Numbered from the stretch's first letter, positions 8,687-18,528 are shown. The stretch is DNA of 64,000 nt from Nonomuraea zeae (GCF_005889725.1 NZ_VCKX01000004.1:1-64000), one strand, 5' to 3'. The notes: generated by a model from the sequence alone, not told the origin. Numbers and translations: made by a program.

Positions 8687-9715
8687 ATGACCGCGGAGTC
8701 GTCTCCCCTCACCACCGCGCAGCTCGCCGCGCTGGCCGGGGTGTCCACCGCGACGGTGTCCAAGGTGGTGAACGGCCGTTCCGAGGTCTCATCGGAAACC
8801 CGGGCGGCCGTGGAGGAGCTCATCAGGCGGCACGGCTACCGCCGGCAGCGCCGGCGCTCGGCCTCCGCCGCCCTGGTCGAGGTGGTCTTCCACGCGCTGG
8901 AGGGCGACTATCCCATCGAGATCATCAAGGGCGTCGACGAGGTCGCGCGCGAGCACGAGCTCACGGTGGGGGTGTCGGAGCTGCAGCGCGGCGACGCCCC
9001 CGGCCAGGGCTGGCTGGACGGGGTGCTGCGCCGCCGCCCGACCGGCATCGGGGTGATCGCCGTGTTCTCCAGCCTGAGCGAGGCCCAGCGCGAGCAGCTC
9101 GCGCACCGCGAGATCCCGCTGGTCATGGTGGATCCGGCCGACGACCCCGGCAAGGGCGTCCCGTCGGTGGGCGCGAGCAACTGGAACGGCGGCCTGGCCG
9201 CCACCCGTCACCTGCTGGGGCTGGGGCATCGCCGCATCGCCGTCATCACGGGCCCGGACTACGCGCTGGCCTCCCGGGCCCGGCTCGACGGTTTCCGCAC
9301 CGCCCTGGACATGGCGGGCGTGGCCGCCGACCCCGAGCTGGCGGGCCGGGGCGACTTCCTCATCGAGGGCGGCCTGGCCCAGGCGCGCCGGCTGCTGCGC
9401 CTGCCGGACCCGCCCACCGCGATCTTCGCCACGAACGACGGTCAGGCCATCGGCGTCTACCACGCGGCCCACGAGCTGGGCGTGCGCATTCCCGACGAGC
9501 TGAGCGTGATCGGCTTCGACGACCTGCCGTCGGTGCGGTGGGCGATCCCGCCGTTGACCACGATCCGCCAGCCCCTCGCCGAGATGGCCGCGGTGGCCGC
9601 CACGATGCTGGTGAAGCTGGCGAACGGCGAACCGCTGCCGCAGAGCCGCGTCGAGCTCGCCACCGAGCTCGTCATCCGGAAGAGCACGGCCCCTCCCCCG
9701 AAGAAGCGCCCCTGA
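8687..9715 (+). CDS. LacI family transcriptional regulator
   Basis: The 342-residue protein begins with a LacI helix-turn-helix at residues 8-30 (LTTAQLAALAGVSTATVSKVVNGR) and hinge, followed by a periplasmic-binding-protein-like sensor domain (VSVIGFDDLPSVRWAIPPLTTIRQP near the end). It is 71 bases behind the aromatic operon and convergent with the ABC importer operon. Its ligand is probably a sugar by family habit. A CGTTTA-CGT-TAAACG site at 15255 upstream of the sulfatase/GH20 pair is one possible target in the window. Confidence 0.9.
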   Translation: MTAESSPLTTAQLAALAGVSTATVSKVVNGRSEVSSETRAAVEELIRRHGYRRQRRRSASAALVEVVFHALEGDYPIEIIKGVDEVAREHELTVGVSELQRGDAPGQGWLDGVLRRRPTGIGVIAVFSSLSEAQREQLAHREIPLVMVDPADDPGKGVPSVGASNWNGGLAATRHLLGLGHRRIAVITGPDYALASRARLDGFRTALDMAGVAADPELAGRGDFLIEGGLAQARRLLRLPDPPTAIFATNDGQAIGVYHAAHELGVRIPDELSVIGFDDLPSVRWAIPPLTTIRQPLAEMAAVAATMLVKLANGEPLPQSRVELATELVIRKSTAPPPKKRP

Positions 9716-9718
9716 GGT

Positions 9719-9739
9719 GCCGGGCGGTGTCCGCCCGGC
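9719..9739. terminator. Hairpin between convergent LacI and ABC ATPase genes
   Basis: GCCGGGCGG-TGT-CCGCCCGGC is a perfect 9-bp stem directly after the LacI stop and 26 bases from the opposing ATPase stop. There is no T-run, as is common in high-GC actinomycetes. It probably serves both strands. Confidence 0.65.
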
Positions 9740-9764
9740 GTGGTGGCGGCTTCCGAAAGTTCCG

Positions 9765-10535
9765 TCAGGCCGCGGCCGCCTGGTGGTACACCGAGTGCCA
9801 GACCTCGTTGCGGATGCGGGCGAACTCCGGCGACAGCCGCACCTCCTCGGTCCGCGGGTAGGGCAGGTCCACGTCGATGACCCGGTGGACGCGGCCGGGC
9901 CGGGCGGCCATGACCACGACCCGGTTGGCCAGGTAGACCGCCTCGTCCACGTCGTGCGTGATGAACATGACCGTGCGCCGCTCGCGGCTCCACGTGTCGA
10001 GGAGCTGGTCCTGCAGCTGCACCCTGGTGAGCGCGTCCAGCGCGCCGAACGGCTCGTCCATGAGCAGCACCTGCGGCCCGACGGCGTACGCGCGCGCGAT
10101 CGCGCACCGCTGCTTCATCCCGCCGGACAGAGTCTTGGGCAGGGCGTCGGCGAAGTCGGTCAGCCCGACCAGGTCGATCGCGTGCTCGGCGCGCCGTCGC
10201 CGCTCCTGGGGGGAGATCGGCTGCAGTTTGAGCCCGAACTCGACGTTCTTGCGCACGGTCAGCCACGGGAACAGCGCGTACTGCTGGAAGATCACCCCAC
10301 GGTCGGGGCCGGGGCCGGCCACGGGCGTGCCGTCCAGCAGGATCTGGCCCGTCCCCGGCTCGACCAGCCCGGCCGCCATGCTCATGAGCGTGCTCTTGCC
10401 GCAGCCGGACGGGCCGACGACGGTGACGAACTCGCGGTCGGCGATGTCCAGGTCCACCCGGTCGAGGGCGAGGAAGTCGCCGCCCTTGAGGGTGAACGAC
10501 TTCGACACGTTCCGGAACGAGATCTTGGGGGTCAT
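9765..10535 (-). CDS. ABC transporter ATP-binding protein, SsuB/TauB type
   Basis: The 256-residue ATPase has the Walker A motif [10 protein letters not shown]-loop in [11 protein letters not shown], signature LSGGMKQR, Walker [13 protein letters not shown] and switch His in [22 protein letters not shown] and [10 protein letters not shown] are typical of the nitrate/sulfonate/taurine importer branch. ATG at 10535 overlaps the permease stop (ATGA). It energises uptake together with the permease and binding protein encoded upstream in the same operon. Confidence 0.93.
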   Translation of the reverse strand: MTPKISFRNVSKSFTLKGGDFLALDRVDLDIADREFVTVVGPSGCGKSTLMSMAAGLVEPGTGQILLDGTPVAGPGPDRGVIFQQYALFPWLTVRKNVEFGLKLQPISPQERRRRAEHAIDLVGLTDFADALPKTLSGGMKQRCAIARAYAVGPQVLLMDEPFGALDALTRVQLQDQLLDTWSRERRTVMFITHDVDEAVYLANRVVVMAARPGRVHRVIDVDLPYPRTEEVRLSPEFARIRNEVWHSVYHQAAAA

Positions 10536-11329
10536 CGGCGCTCCTGCCATCCGGTCAGCCGGCGCTCGGCCAGCAGCAGGAGCCGGTCCATGACCAGGCC
10601 GAGCACCCCGATGCTGATCAGGCCGACGAAAATCGTGGGAAGGTCGTAGTAGAGCTGGGCCTGCTGCATGCGATAGCCCAGCCCCTCCTGGGCGGCGATC
10701 AGCTCGGCCGCCACGAGCGTCCCCCAGGCCGCGCCGAGGCCGATGCGCATGCCGACGATGATGAACGGCGTCGAGGCCGGCACCACCACCTTGACGAAGA
10801 TCGTCCGGTCGGAGGCGCCCAGCACGCGGGCGGCGTTGATGAGGGTCCTGTCCACGTCCAGCACGCCCTGGAAGGTGGAGACCACGCTGGACAGGAACGC
10901 GGCCAGGAAGATGACGAACACCTTGGGCGTCTCGCCGATGCCCATCAGCAGAATGGCCAGCGGGATGGTCGCCAGCGGCGGGATCGTACGGAAGAACTGC
11001 ACGTACGGCTCGATCAGGGCGCGGGCGGTCGCGTACCAGCCCATGAGGAAGCCGACGGGGATGGCCAGCACCGTCCCCAGCACGAACCCGGTGAAGACGC
11101 GGCGAAGGCTGGCCAGGATGTCGGCGGGGAGGGTGCCGTCGGCGACCAGCTCGGCACCGCGCCTGATCACCTCGGCCGGGCCCGACAGTCCCTGTATGCC
11201 GGCCAGGGACAGCGCGGTCCAGATGACGAGCCCGGCGATCACTGCCGTCACGTTGAGCACGAGCGTGCGGCCGGGGCGCGGGCGACGCCGGGGGGAGGCG
11301 GAAGGCTCGCTCATGGTCGCCGCGGTCAT
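10532..11329 (-). CDS. ABC transporter permease, SsuC/TauC type
   Basis: The 265-residue inner-membrane protein has about six hydrophobic helices and the EAA-type cytoplasmic loop ([23 protein letters not shown]). The ending [18 protein letters not shown] is characteristic of the sulfonate/nitrate/taurine permease family. It sits between the ROK regulator gene (85 bases upstream) and the ATPase gene (4-base overlap). Together they form a single-permease importer whose likely substrate is an organosulfur compound, inferred from the sulfatase in the same operon. Confidence 0.92.
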   Translation of the reverse strand: MTAATMSEPSASPRRRPRPGRTLVLNVTAVIAGLVIWTALSLAGIQGLSGPAEVIRRGAELVADGTLPADILASLRRVFTGFVLGTVLAIPVGFLMGWYATARALIEPYVQFFRTIPPLATIPLAILLMGIGETPKVFVIFLAAFLSSVVSTFQGVLDVDRTLINAARVLGASDRTIFVKVVVPASTPFIIVGMRIGLGAAWGTLVAAELIAAQEGLGYRMQQAQLYYDLPTIFVGLISIGVLGLVMDRLLLLAERRLTGWQERR

Positions 11330-11414
11330 GGCTCTGAGCTCTGCATGGCGTCGTGGGTCCTCTCGGTGGTGGTGTCGGTGGTGGTCGCGGTGACCGCGGC
11401 GGCACGGACGCGGG

Positions 11415-12641
11415 TCACGGGACGTCGGGGCGGAGGTGGGCGGGGATCGAGGGCTCCTCGTGCAGGAGGAGGGCGATCGCGCCCATCGCGGAGGCGTTCA
11501 CGCCGAGGTCCGCGGGGACGACGGCGATGTCGCGGGAGGACCGCGGCAGCGCCTGGCGGGCGATGGCCTCGCGGATCGGGTCGAGGACGAGGCTGCCCAG
11601 CCCGGCCAGCTCGCCCCCGATCACGACCAGCGCCGGGTCGAGCTGGGTGACGGTGCCCGCCAGCACGCGCCCCAGGTCGGCCGCGGCCGAGGCGACGACC
11701 TCGCACACGGCGGGCACCCGGTCCTGCACGGCGGTGACCAGCGCGTCCAGCGCGGGCAGCGGGACGCCGCGCGCGGCGCACTCCTCCAGCAGGCGCCGGC
11801 CGCCGATGCGTCCCTCCAGGCAGCCGTGCGAGCCGCAGTGGCAGGGCGGGCCTTCGGGGTCGATGGAGACGTGGCCGAGCTCCCCGCCCGCGCCGTGCGC
11901 GCCGCGCATCAGCCGCCCGCCGGCGATGAAGCCGCCGCCGACGCCGACCGACCAGCGCACGTACACCATGTCGCGCACCGATCGGGCGACCCCCCAGGTC
12001 GTCTCGGCGAGCGCGGCCAGCCGGGCGTTGTTGTCGACGGCCAGCCGCACGCCGAACTCCTCGCCGAGCCGCCGGGCCAGCGGCAGGTAGCGCGAGGGGA
12101 CGGCCGGGGGCGTTCCGTCGGCGGCGGGCAGCCCGCTCGTCACGGTGACGTGCGGCAGGTGCTCGTCGACCACGCCGACGAGGCCGAGCCCGATCGACTC
12201 CAGGGCGTCCAGGTTCAGGCCGCGCCCGGCCGCGCTCTCGCGGACCAGCCGTACCGCGGTCTCCGCCTCCTCCTCCGGGCCGATGTCCTCGGGCAGGTCG
12301 GCCGAGGCGGTGGCGACCACCTGGTGCGCGGCGTTGGCCACGGCCAGGCGTACCCGGCTCCGTCCCAGATCCAGCCCCAGGAGCAGGCCGGCGTCGGGGT
12401 TGAGCGAGACCAGCGCGGCCGGTCTGCCGCGCCCGCGCGGCTCGGCCGCCGACCCCTCCGTCTCGATCACCACGCCGCGTTCGAGCAGGCCGGAGACGAT
12501 CGCGAACATGGTGGTACGGGACAGTCCGGTGCGCTCGGTGAGCTGGGCGCGGCTCAGCCCGCCGGCGGCGCGCAGCGCGGACAGGACGGCGTCCTCGTGC
12601 ACTCGCCGCAGCCGCTGCAGGGCGTCAGTGGGGGTCGACAT
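11415..12641 (-). CDS. ROK family transcriptional regulator
   Basis: The 408-residue protein has an N-terminal winged helix ([30 protein letters not shown]). A ROK sugar-kinase-like domain follows, with [14 protein letters not shown], the ROK signature [11 protein letters not shown] and the zinc cluster [10 protein letters not shown]. It is more likely a repressor than a kinase because of the DNA-binding domain. It lies inside the importer operon between the binding protein (48 bases) and the permease (85 bases). ROK repressors usually sense sugars, which hints that the imported substrate has a sugar part. Confidence 0.9.
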   Translation of the reverse strand: MSTPTDALQRLRRVHEDAVLSALRAAGGLSRAQLTERTGLSRTTMFAIVSGLLERGVVIETEGSAAEPRGRGRPAALVSLNPDAGLLLGLDLGRSRVRLAVANAAHQVVATASADLPEDIGPEEEAETAVRLVRESAAGRGLNLDALESIGLGLVGVVDEHLPHVTVTSGLPAADGTPPAVPSRYLPLARRLGEEFGVRLAVDNNARLAALAETTWGVARSVRDMVYVRWSVGVGGGFIAGGRLMRGAHGAGGELGHVSIDPEGPPCHCGSHGCLEGRIGGRRLLEECAARGVPLPALDALVTAVQDRVPAVCEVVASAAADLGRVLAGTVTQLDPALVVIGGELAGLGSLVLDPIREAIARQALPRSSRDIAVVPADLGVNASAMGAIALLLHEEPSIPAHLRPDVP

Positions 12642-12689
12642 GGCTACATGATGGTGGGAGAAGGCGTCTCATGAACTTTCCTGGCCGCG

Positions 12690-13694
12690 TCAGCCCGCCG
12701 CGGCGGTGTAGAGGTCGGCCGTGAGATAGGTGGCGGGATCGGGCGAGCTCGGCAGCTTGCCCATGGTGACGAAGAGGTCGGCCAGCCCCTTGTACCATCC
12801 GGCCACCGAGCCGTCCGCGACGAGCCCTTTCAGCTCCTGCGTCGGCAGGACCTTCGTCACGGTCGAGGCGCCCTTGAACTGCTCCGCGGGCGCCTTCAGG
12901 AACGTGGCCGTCAGCGTCTCGGCCTCGGTCAGGTTGGCCGCCACCCAGTCGTTGCCCTCCTGCAGCACCTTGAGCACCTTGGTGACCGTGCCCGCGTTCT
13001 CCGCGACGAGCTCGTTGCGGGCCACGAAGGAGCTGGGGAAGCTCAGCTTCGGGTAGTAGTCCTCGCTCTTGGTCAGCTCGACCAGGTCGGGGACGTTCTT
13101 CTTGATGGTGCCGATCAGCGGGTACCAGATGGCCGCGGCGTCGATCTGCTTGCCGCTGAAGGCCGTCACGACCGTGCTCGGGTCCATGTTGACCTTCTGC
13201 ACGTCCTTGCCGGACAGGCCGGCCTCCTTCAGCGCCAGCTCCAGGATCATGTCGCCCGAGGTGCCCTCGGGCACCCCGACCTTCTTGCCCTTCAGGCCGG
13301 CGATGGAGGTGATGCCGGAGCCCGGATAGGTGATCACCCGGTCGGCCTGGCCCAGCATGTTGGGCGCGATGATCTTGGCTTTGCCGCTCGCGGGCAGCCA
13401 CGCGGCGCCGGAGCCGATGTAGCCGAAGTCGATGTCGCCCGAGCCCAGCGCCTGGATCTGCAGCGGGCCGTTGGTGAACACCTTCAGCTCCGGCTCCAGC
13501 CCGTGCTTGGCCCACAGGCCCTGCTTGTCGGCGGCGGCGAGCACGGCCGCGCCGGAGAAGTCGGCGATGTACCCGAAGCGCACCGTCGCCGGCTCGGCGC
13601 CGGCGCTCTCAGGAGCTTCGGAGCCGCACCCGGCGGCGGGCAGGAGGACGGCCAGCGCCGCGAGGGCCGCTGCCAGGATGCGAGGACGCCTCAT
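12690..13694 (-). CDS. ABC transporter substrate-binding lipoprotein, SsuA/TauA/NMT1 type
   Basis: The 334-residue lipoprotein has a lipobox (LLPAAGC, Cys about residue 23) after a short basic start. The mature part reads as an NMT1/sulfonate-binding fold (VRFGYIADFSGAAVLAAADKQGLW; KGKKVGVPEGTSGDM). It would be anchored outside the membrane and deliver its ligand to the downstream permease. It lies 43 bases after the sulfatase gene and 48 before the ROK gene. Taurine, sulfonates or sulfate esters are all possible ligands; the sulfatase favours a sulfate ester. Confidence 0.9.
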   Translation of the reverse strand: MRRPRILAAALAALAVLLPAAGCGSEAPESAGAEPATVRFGYIADFSGAAVLAAADKQGLWAKHGLEPELKVFTNGPLQIQALGSGDIDFGYIGSGAAWLPASGKAKIIAPNMLGQADRVITYPGSGITSIAGLKGKKVGVPEGTSGDMILELALKEAGLSGKDVQKVNMDPSTVVTAFSGKQIDAAAIWYPLIGTIKKNVPDLVELTKSEDYYPKLSFPSSFVARNELVAENAGTVTKVLKVLQEGNDWVAANLTEAETLTATFLKAPAEQFKGASTVTKVLPTQELKGLVADGSVAGWYKGLADLFVTMGKLPSSPDPATYLTADLYTAAAG

Positions 13695-13737
13695 CGGCGG
13701 ATCCTTTCTCGTTGATCGGGGGGATGACGGGACGGCC

Positions 13738-15225
13738 TCAGACCAGTTCGTCCGCGACGCCGTCCACGTCGGGGGCGCGGCCCTCGCCGATGTCGGCCAT
13801 GTAGCTCATCCAGGTGTACGCGGGATCGCCGCGGCGCAGCAGCTCCCGGTAGAGCCGCACGGTCAGGTCCCTGCGGACCTCCGCGTAGGCGGGCACGGCG
13901 TAGACGTTGCGCAGCTCGTGCGGGTCGCTGTCCAGGTCGTACAGCTCGTGCACGCCTTCGGGGTTGAACACCAGCTTGTGGCGGCGGTCCCGGTACATGC
14001 GCTGGGAGTAGGGGAAGTGGTGGCCGTGGAACTCGGTGGTCACCGAGTCCCTGCCCTCGGCGGGCGCGCCGGAGACCAGCGGGAGCAGGCTCTCGCCGTC
14101 ACACGGCTCCTGGGGCGGCAGCCCCGCCAGGTCGAGGATCGTGGGGTTGAGGTCGATCAGCGTGGCGAACGCGTCCACGGTGCGCGCCGGCGCGCCCGGC
14201 ACCCGGATGATGCCGGGGATGCGGTAGATGTCCTCGTACATGGCCGGGCCCTTGTCGTTGAGCCGGTGCGCGCCGGTGAACTCGCCGTGGTCGGCCGTGA
14301 AGATCACCGCCGTGTCGTCCCACAGGCCCAGCTCGCGCATCGCGGACAGCAGGCGGCCGATCTGGGCGTCGATCAGGGACACGTAGCCCCAGTAGGCGGC
14401 GATCAGCTCGCGCCAGCCGGCGGCGTCGAAGTGGTCGGCCGACCAGTACTCCGAGTAGCGCCGCTGCACCTCCGGCTTGCCGTCGAAGGTCTCGGCCATG
14501 GACGCCGGCAACGGCACGCGCTCCGGGTCGTACATGCTGTAGTACTCGTCCGGGATCAGATACGGCAGGTGCGGGCCGTACCAGTGGCAGGACAGCATGA
14601 ACGGCCGGCCGGACCGGTGGAAGTCGCGGGCGTAGCCCTCCAGCAGCTCCAGCGTCTGGTCGGCGAGGAAGGCCTCCACCGTGGCCTGCGCCGGCTGCTT
14701 CAGCCGCCCGGCGATGAGGTGGCCGCGGCCGGTGCCGTTCGCGGCCTTGCCGAAGACGGCCCGCTCCACCGCGAACGGCGGATGCCCCCGCTCCTTCAGC
14801 CACTGCTCGTAGGACGGGTGGTGGAAGGGGTTCAGCGCTCCGGGAAGGTGCTCGCCGTCCATGCCGTAATGCTCGGGCCCGCGCTCCCGGCCGATGTGCC
14901 ACTTGCCGACGTGGCCCATGTTGTAGCCCGCGGCCAGCAGCGGCTCGGAAATGACCGGGTGCTGCTCGGCGACCTCGTCGCGGCCGCCGCCGTTGCGCTC
15001 GGGGTTGACGAGCAGGCCGTGCCTGAACGGGTGGAGCCCGGTGAACAGCGAGGCCCGGGCCGGGGTGCAGATCGCGGTCGGCGTGTAGAACCGGTCGAAG
15101 CGCGTGCCCTCCGCCGCCAAGCCGTCCAGCGCGGGCGTGTGTATCACCGGGTTGCCGTAGCAGCCGAGGGTGTCCACCCGATGCTGGTCGGTCATCAGGA
15201 ACAGGACGTTGCGTGGACTGGTCAC
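13738..15225 (-). CDS. S1-type sulfatase (formylglycine-dependent), cytoplasmic
   Basis: The 495-residue enzyme hydrolyses sulfate esters. The signature C53-T-P-A-R57 followed by ASLFTG is the cysteine type, matured to formylglycine. Other active-site strings are MTDQHRVDTLGCYGNP near the start, GKWHIG and FTADHGEFTGAHRL. There is no signal peptide, so it acts in the cytoplasm after import. GTG at 15225 has GGAG 5 bases upstream. It is the first gene of the importer/ROK operon and divergent from a GH20 hexosaminidase. Choline-sulfatase- or glycan-sulfatase-like substrates are both possible; I cannot decide from sequence. Confidence 0.9.
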   Translation of the reverse strand: MTSPRNVLFLMTDQHRVDTLGCYGNPVIHTPALDGLAAEGTRFDRFYTPTAICTPARASLFTGLHPFRHGLLVNPERNGGGRDEVAEQHPVISEPLLAAGYNMGHVGKWHIGRERGPEHYGMDGEHLPGALNPFHHPSYEQWLKERGHPPFAVERAVFGKAANGTGRGHLIAGRLKQPAQATVEAFLADQTLELLEGYARDFHRSGRPFMLSCHWYGPHLPYLIPDEYYSMYDPERVPLPASMAETFDGKPEVQRRYSEYWSADHFDAAGWRELIAAYWGYVSLIDAQIGRLLSAMRELGLWDDTAVIFTADHGEFTGAHRLNDKGPAMYEDIYRIPGIIRVPGAPARTVDAFATLIDLNPTILDLAGLPPQEPCDGESLLPLVSGAPAEGRDSVTTEFHGHHFPYSQRMYRDRRHKLVFNPEGVHELYDLDSDPHELRNVYAVPAYAEVRRDLTVRLYRELLRRGDPAYTWMSYMADIGEGRAPDVDGVADELV

Positions 15226-15254
15226 TCATGCTCCGATCGCCATTTAGTACAGAG

Positions 15255-15269
15255 CGTTTACGTTAAACG
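15255..15269. promoter_or_regulatory. LacI/ROK-like operator between sulfatase and GH20 genes
   Basis: CGTTTA-CGT-TAAACG is a perfect inverted repeat in the 167-base divergent region. Its AT-rich arms stand out from the GC background. It could co-regulate both divergent units; candidate binders in the window are the ROK protein of this operon and the LacI protein at 8687. Confidence 0.5.
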
Positions 15270-15392
15270 GCGAGCTGATGAGATCACAAGAGGAGTTGGC
15301 GGGCAATTGGGCGTTTTTTATTCCCGTCTATTGACCTAAATCGTCAGGCGTGGCCACACTGAGCGCTCACGCCCCCCAAGAGAAGGAGTCCC

Positions 15393-17768
15393 ATGCGCCG
15401 CCCCCTCGCGACCCTCGCGGCCACCGCGCTCACGGCCGTGCTCCTGGTCCCGGCGCCCGCCGCCCGGGCCGCCGATCCTCCGTCCGACCTCGCCCGGACC
15501 GGCACGGCCACCGCGTCCAGCGTCGAACTGGACCGAGCCGACTTCGTGGCCGCCCACGTCAACGACGGCGACACCGCCACCCGCTGGTCGTCCAAGTACC
15601 AGGACGACAACTGGGTGCAGGTGCAGCTCGCCCGGCCGGCCGCGGTCGACCACGTGACGCTCCACTGGCCGAACGCCTGCGCCCGCGACTTCGTCCTGCA
15701 GACCTCGGCCGACGGCCGTACCTGGACCGACGTCGCCGCGCTGGAGCGCGACACCTGCCCGCGCACCGACGTCATCGACGTGCGCTCGGACCAGCCCGTC
15801 GGGTACGTGCGCGTGCAGGGCCGCAAGCGATGGGGCGCCTACGGCTACTCGATCTCCGCCTTCGAGATCTGGGACGGGCCGCCCGCCGCCCCCGAGCCCA
15901 CCCTCGGCCTGATCCCGCAGCCGGTGTCCGTCACCGAGACCGGCGCCACCCCGTTCACCCTGCACCCGAACACCCGCATCCTGGCCGATGGCGACGGCGC
16001 GCAGGCGCCGGCCGGCTACCTGGCCAGGCTGCTGCGCCGCGCCACCGGCCAGAAGCTGAAGGTCGCCGCGCACGGCTCCGGACCCGCCCCGATCGTCGTC
16101 GAGGTCGGCGCGAGCAAGGGCCCCGAGGGCCACGAGGCCGAGGGCTACACGCTCTCGGTGACCGCCGCCGAGATCCGCCTGCGCGCCGCGACCCCGAACG
16201 GCGCGCTCAACGGCGTCCAGACGCTCCGCCAGCTCTTCCCGCAGTGGATCGAGTCGAAAGACGTCGTCGACACCGCGTGGACCGTGCCCGCCGTGCGGAT
16301 CACCGACTACCCGCGCTTCGCGCACCGGGGCATGATGCTCGACGTCGCCCGCAGCTTCTACCCGGTGGGGGAGGTCAAGGCCGCCATCGACGCCGCCGCC
16401 CCGTTCAAGATCAACCGGCTCCACCTGCACCTGACCGACGACCAGGGCTGGCGCATCGCCGTAGGCAACCCGCCTGTCAGCCCGTCCGGCATCGACTACG
16501 GCCTGCTCACCCGGGTCGGCGGCGGCACCGCGATGACCGAGCGCGGCACCGAGCCCGGCATCACCGGTTTCTACACCAAGGCCGACTACGCCGAGATCGT
16601 CCGCTACGCCGGGGAGAACGGCATGACCGTGATCCCCGAGTTCGACATGCCCGGTCACGTCAACTCGGCGCTGCACTCCATCCCGCAGCTCAACACCGCG
16701 GGCTCCCGGCCACGGCCCGCGGCGGGCGAGACGACCGTCCCGCACAACGGCACCGGCTCCGTCGGCTACTCCTCCTTCGACGCGAACAGCGCGGTCACCT
16801 ACGAGTTCGCCGAGCACGTGCTGACCGAGATCGCCGCCATGACCCCCGGCCCGTACCTGCACACCGGCGGCGACGAGGCGCACGTCACCAGCCACGCCGA
16901 CTACGTCAAGATGGTGGACGCCTTCACCGCCCGCGTGCACGCACTCGGCAAGACCGTCGTCGGCTGGAACGAGTACACCGGCACCGCGCTGCCCCAGGAC
17001 AACGCCGTGGTGCAGTTCTGGAACGGCGACCGCGCCGCCGTGGCCGGCGCCGTGAACGACCGCGGCGCCAAGGTCGTGCTGTCGCCGGCGGCCAACACGT
17101 ACGTGCCGCAGAAGCAGGACCCCCGTCAGCCGGAGGGCGGCACCTGGGCGTGCGGCGGGGTCTGCGGTCTCGACCGCCACTACAACTGGGACCCCGGCAC
17201 CTACATCCCCGGCATCCGGGAGAGCAGCGTGCTGGGCGTCGAGTCGGCGCTGTGGGGCGAGTTCATCCGCCGCCTCGCGCAGGCGCAGTACTACTCCTAC
17301 CCGCGTCTCATCGCCACCGCCGAGGTCGGCTGGACCCCTCAGGCGCAGCGCGACTACACCGGCTTCACGACCCGGCTGTCGAAGATCGGCGGACGGCTGA
17401 CCGTGCAGGGCACCAACTTCTTCCCCACCGCCGGCGTGCCGTGGCGCGTGGAGATCCTGGGCCCGCCGGTGACCGCCGAGGCCGGCCGGCCCACCGGCGC
17501 GACCTGGACCGTCACCGCCCCCGGCCGGTCCCCGGCCGAGCTCGACGCGGTCATCACCTGGAGCGACGGCACCGTGGAGCACCCGACGCCGGTCACGGCC
17601 CGGCAGGCGAGCATCCCCGGCATGCGCGTCAACGACTCCTTCAGCGTCACGTCGGGCAGGTCCTTCGCCGAGCCGGGAAAGCACACCGGCACGCTCACGG
17701 TCCGCACGCCCGGCCAGGCCCCGGTGACCGGCACCCTGACGGTCACCGTCCGCGGACCCCGCTCCTGA
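15393..17768 (+). CDS. Secreted GH20 beta-N-acetylhexosaminidase with F5/8C (CBM32-like) domain
   Basis: The 791-residue exoenzyme removes terminal beta-linked N-acetylhexosamine. Signal peptide 1-26 (ARA-A) is followed by a coagulation-factor F5/8C-like carbohydrate-binding domain at about 30-165 (ATRWSSKYQDDNWVQVQLARP). The GH20b domain covers about 170-305 and the catalytic barrel follows. D494-E495 in HTGGDEAH is the catalytic pair for substrate-assisted hydrolysis. A C-terminal extra beta domain lies after about 665. AGAAGGAG precedes the start. With the divergent sulfatase/importer operon it suggests attack on a sulfated amino-sugar glycan, though chitin oligosaccharides are also a normal substrate. 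Confidence 0.92.
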   Translation: MRRPLATLAATALTAVLLVPAPAARAADPPSDLARTGTATASSVELDRADFVAAHVNDGDTATRWSSKYQDDNWVQVQLARPAAVDHVTLHWPNACARDFVLQTSADGRTWTDVAALERDTCPRTDVIDVRSDQPVGYVRVQGRKRWGAYGYSISAFEIWDGPPAAPEPTLGLIPQPVSVTETGATPFTLHPNTRILADGDGAQAPAGYLARLLRRATGQKLKVAAHGSGPAPIVVEVGASKGPEGHEAEGYTLSVTAAEIRLRAATPNGALNGVQTLRQLFPQWIESKDVVDTAWTVPAVRITDYPRFAHRGMMLDVARSFYPVGEVKAAIDAAAPFKINRLHLHLTDDQGWRIAVGNPPVSPSGIDYGLLTRVGGGTAMTERGTEPGITGFYTKADYAEIVRYAGENGMTVIPEFDMPGHVNSALHSIPQLNTAGSRPRPAAGETTVPHNGTGSVGYSSFDANSAVTYEFAEHVLTEIAAMTPGPYLHTGGDEAHVTSHADYVKMVDAFTARVHALGKTVVGWNEYTGTALPQDNAVVQFWNGDRAAVAGAVNDRGAKVVLSPAANTYVPQKQDPRQPEGGTWACGGVCGLDRHYNWDPGTYIPGIRESSVLGVESALWGEFIRRLAQAQYYSYPRLIATAEVGWTPQAQRDYTGFTTRLSKIGGRLTVQGTNFFPTAGVPWRVEILGPPVTAEAGRPTGATWTVTAPGRSPAELDAVITWSDGTVEHPTPVTARQASIPGMRVNDSFSVTSGRSFAEPGKHTGTLTVRTPGQAPVTGTLTVTVRGPRS

Positions 17769-17822
17769 CGGTCACCGTCCCCGGACCGCGCACCTGACGG
17801 TCACCGCCCGCGCACCGCGCGC
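17736..17822. repeat. 29-bp tandem repeat across the GH20 stop codon
   Basis: Copies start at 17736, 17765 and 17794, with the beginning of a fourth at 17823. Each begins CTGACGGTCACCG (the fourth only CTGACG) and the spacing is exactly 29. The first copy is the coding end of the GH20 gene; the stop TGA at 17766-17768 is reproduced in later copies. The array grew out of the 3' end of the gene. Bases 17823-17922 hold nothing else recognisable. Confidence 0.85.
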
Positions 17823-17922
17823 CTGACGCGGGCGTGGAGCCGCCGGGCCGATCCGGCGTCGCGGCTTCGCCGGTCTCCGCGCGCCCGGCTCCGGAACACC
17901 GGGGCCGGGCAACGACCGGCGG

Positions 17923-18528
17923 CTAGGCGCACCGGAAGGGAATGCCGTCGGTTCGCACTTCCGCGTTGATCGTCCACGGCGAGAAGCCTTCGCTGGCGCA
18001 ACGCAGGCGCAGCAGCACCGGGCCGTCGTGATAGTCCTGCCGCCAGGCCGCCGGCTGGGCCCAGTGCGGCGGCAGCGTACGCTCCAGGAGCAGCTGGTGC
18101 GTGTGGCCCACCTCGATGGCGAATTCCTTGACTTCGCGTCCTGACGGCGGCGCGTCGTCCACCCCGGGACGGAACCGGTAGGGGCCCCAGATCACCGTGT
18201 CGAGCTGCTCCTGCGGCACTCCGCCCGGCCGGGCGGTGACCGGCCTGTCGTCGCGGATCATCGGGTGGACGCTCACCCGGTCGAGCAGGTCCGGCCCATC
18301 GAGGCGCACGGTGAGCAGGGCCGTCTCGCCCTGCTGGGGCGTGCAGGTGATGACGAGCTGCGGCGCGTGCTGGTGGTGGTAGCGCCGCTCTTCGATGCGG
18401 GTGAGAACGGCTGCGGCCTCGGCGGAGGCACGAGCCGCCCGCCAGGCGAGGAATCCCGGGACCGAAGTGATCACGGCGCTGAGGATCGGAGCCACGACGT
18501 TGAGTTCCACGAAAGCATCATCGGGCAC
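17923..18528 (-). CDS. Hypothetical protein with one N-terminal membrane helix
   Basis: I do not recognise a family for this 201-residue protein. Residues 8-30 (NVVAPILSAVITSVPGFLAW) form one membrane segment, followed by a short Ala/Glu-rich helix. A soluble domain follows with beta-type sequence (PQLVITCTPQQGETALLTVRLDG). The composition and codon use match its neighbours, and the reading frame is far longer than expected by chance on this strand given the alternatives. It stands alone between the GH20 and GH12 genes. A membrane-anchored sensor or accessory protein is possible but unsupported. Confidence 0.65.
   Translation of the reverse strand: MPDDAFVELNVVAPILSAVITSVPGFLAWRAARASAEAAAVLTRIEERRYHHQHAPQLVITCTPQQGETALLTVRLDGPDLLDRVSVHPMIRDDRPVTARPGGVPQEQLDTVIWGPYRFRPGVDDAPPSGREVKEFAIEVGHTHQLLLERTLPPHWAQPAAWRQDYHDGPVLLRLRCASEGFSPWTINAEVRTDGIPFRCA

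Noticed and set aside
15350-17797. An 815-codon plus-strand frame over the GH20 gene
   Set aside because: It is Arg/Pro-rich shadow translation; the GH20 frame carries signal peptide, domains and catalytic residues.
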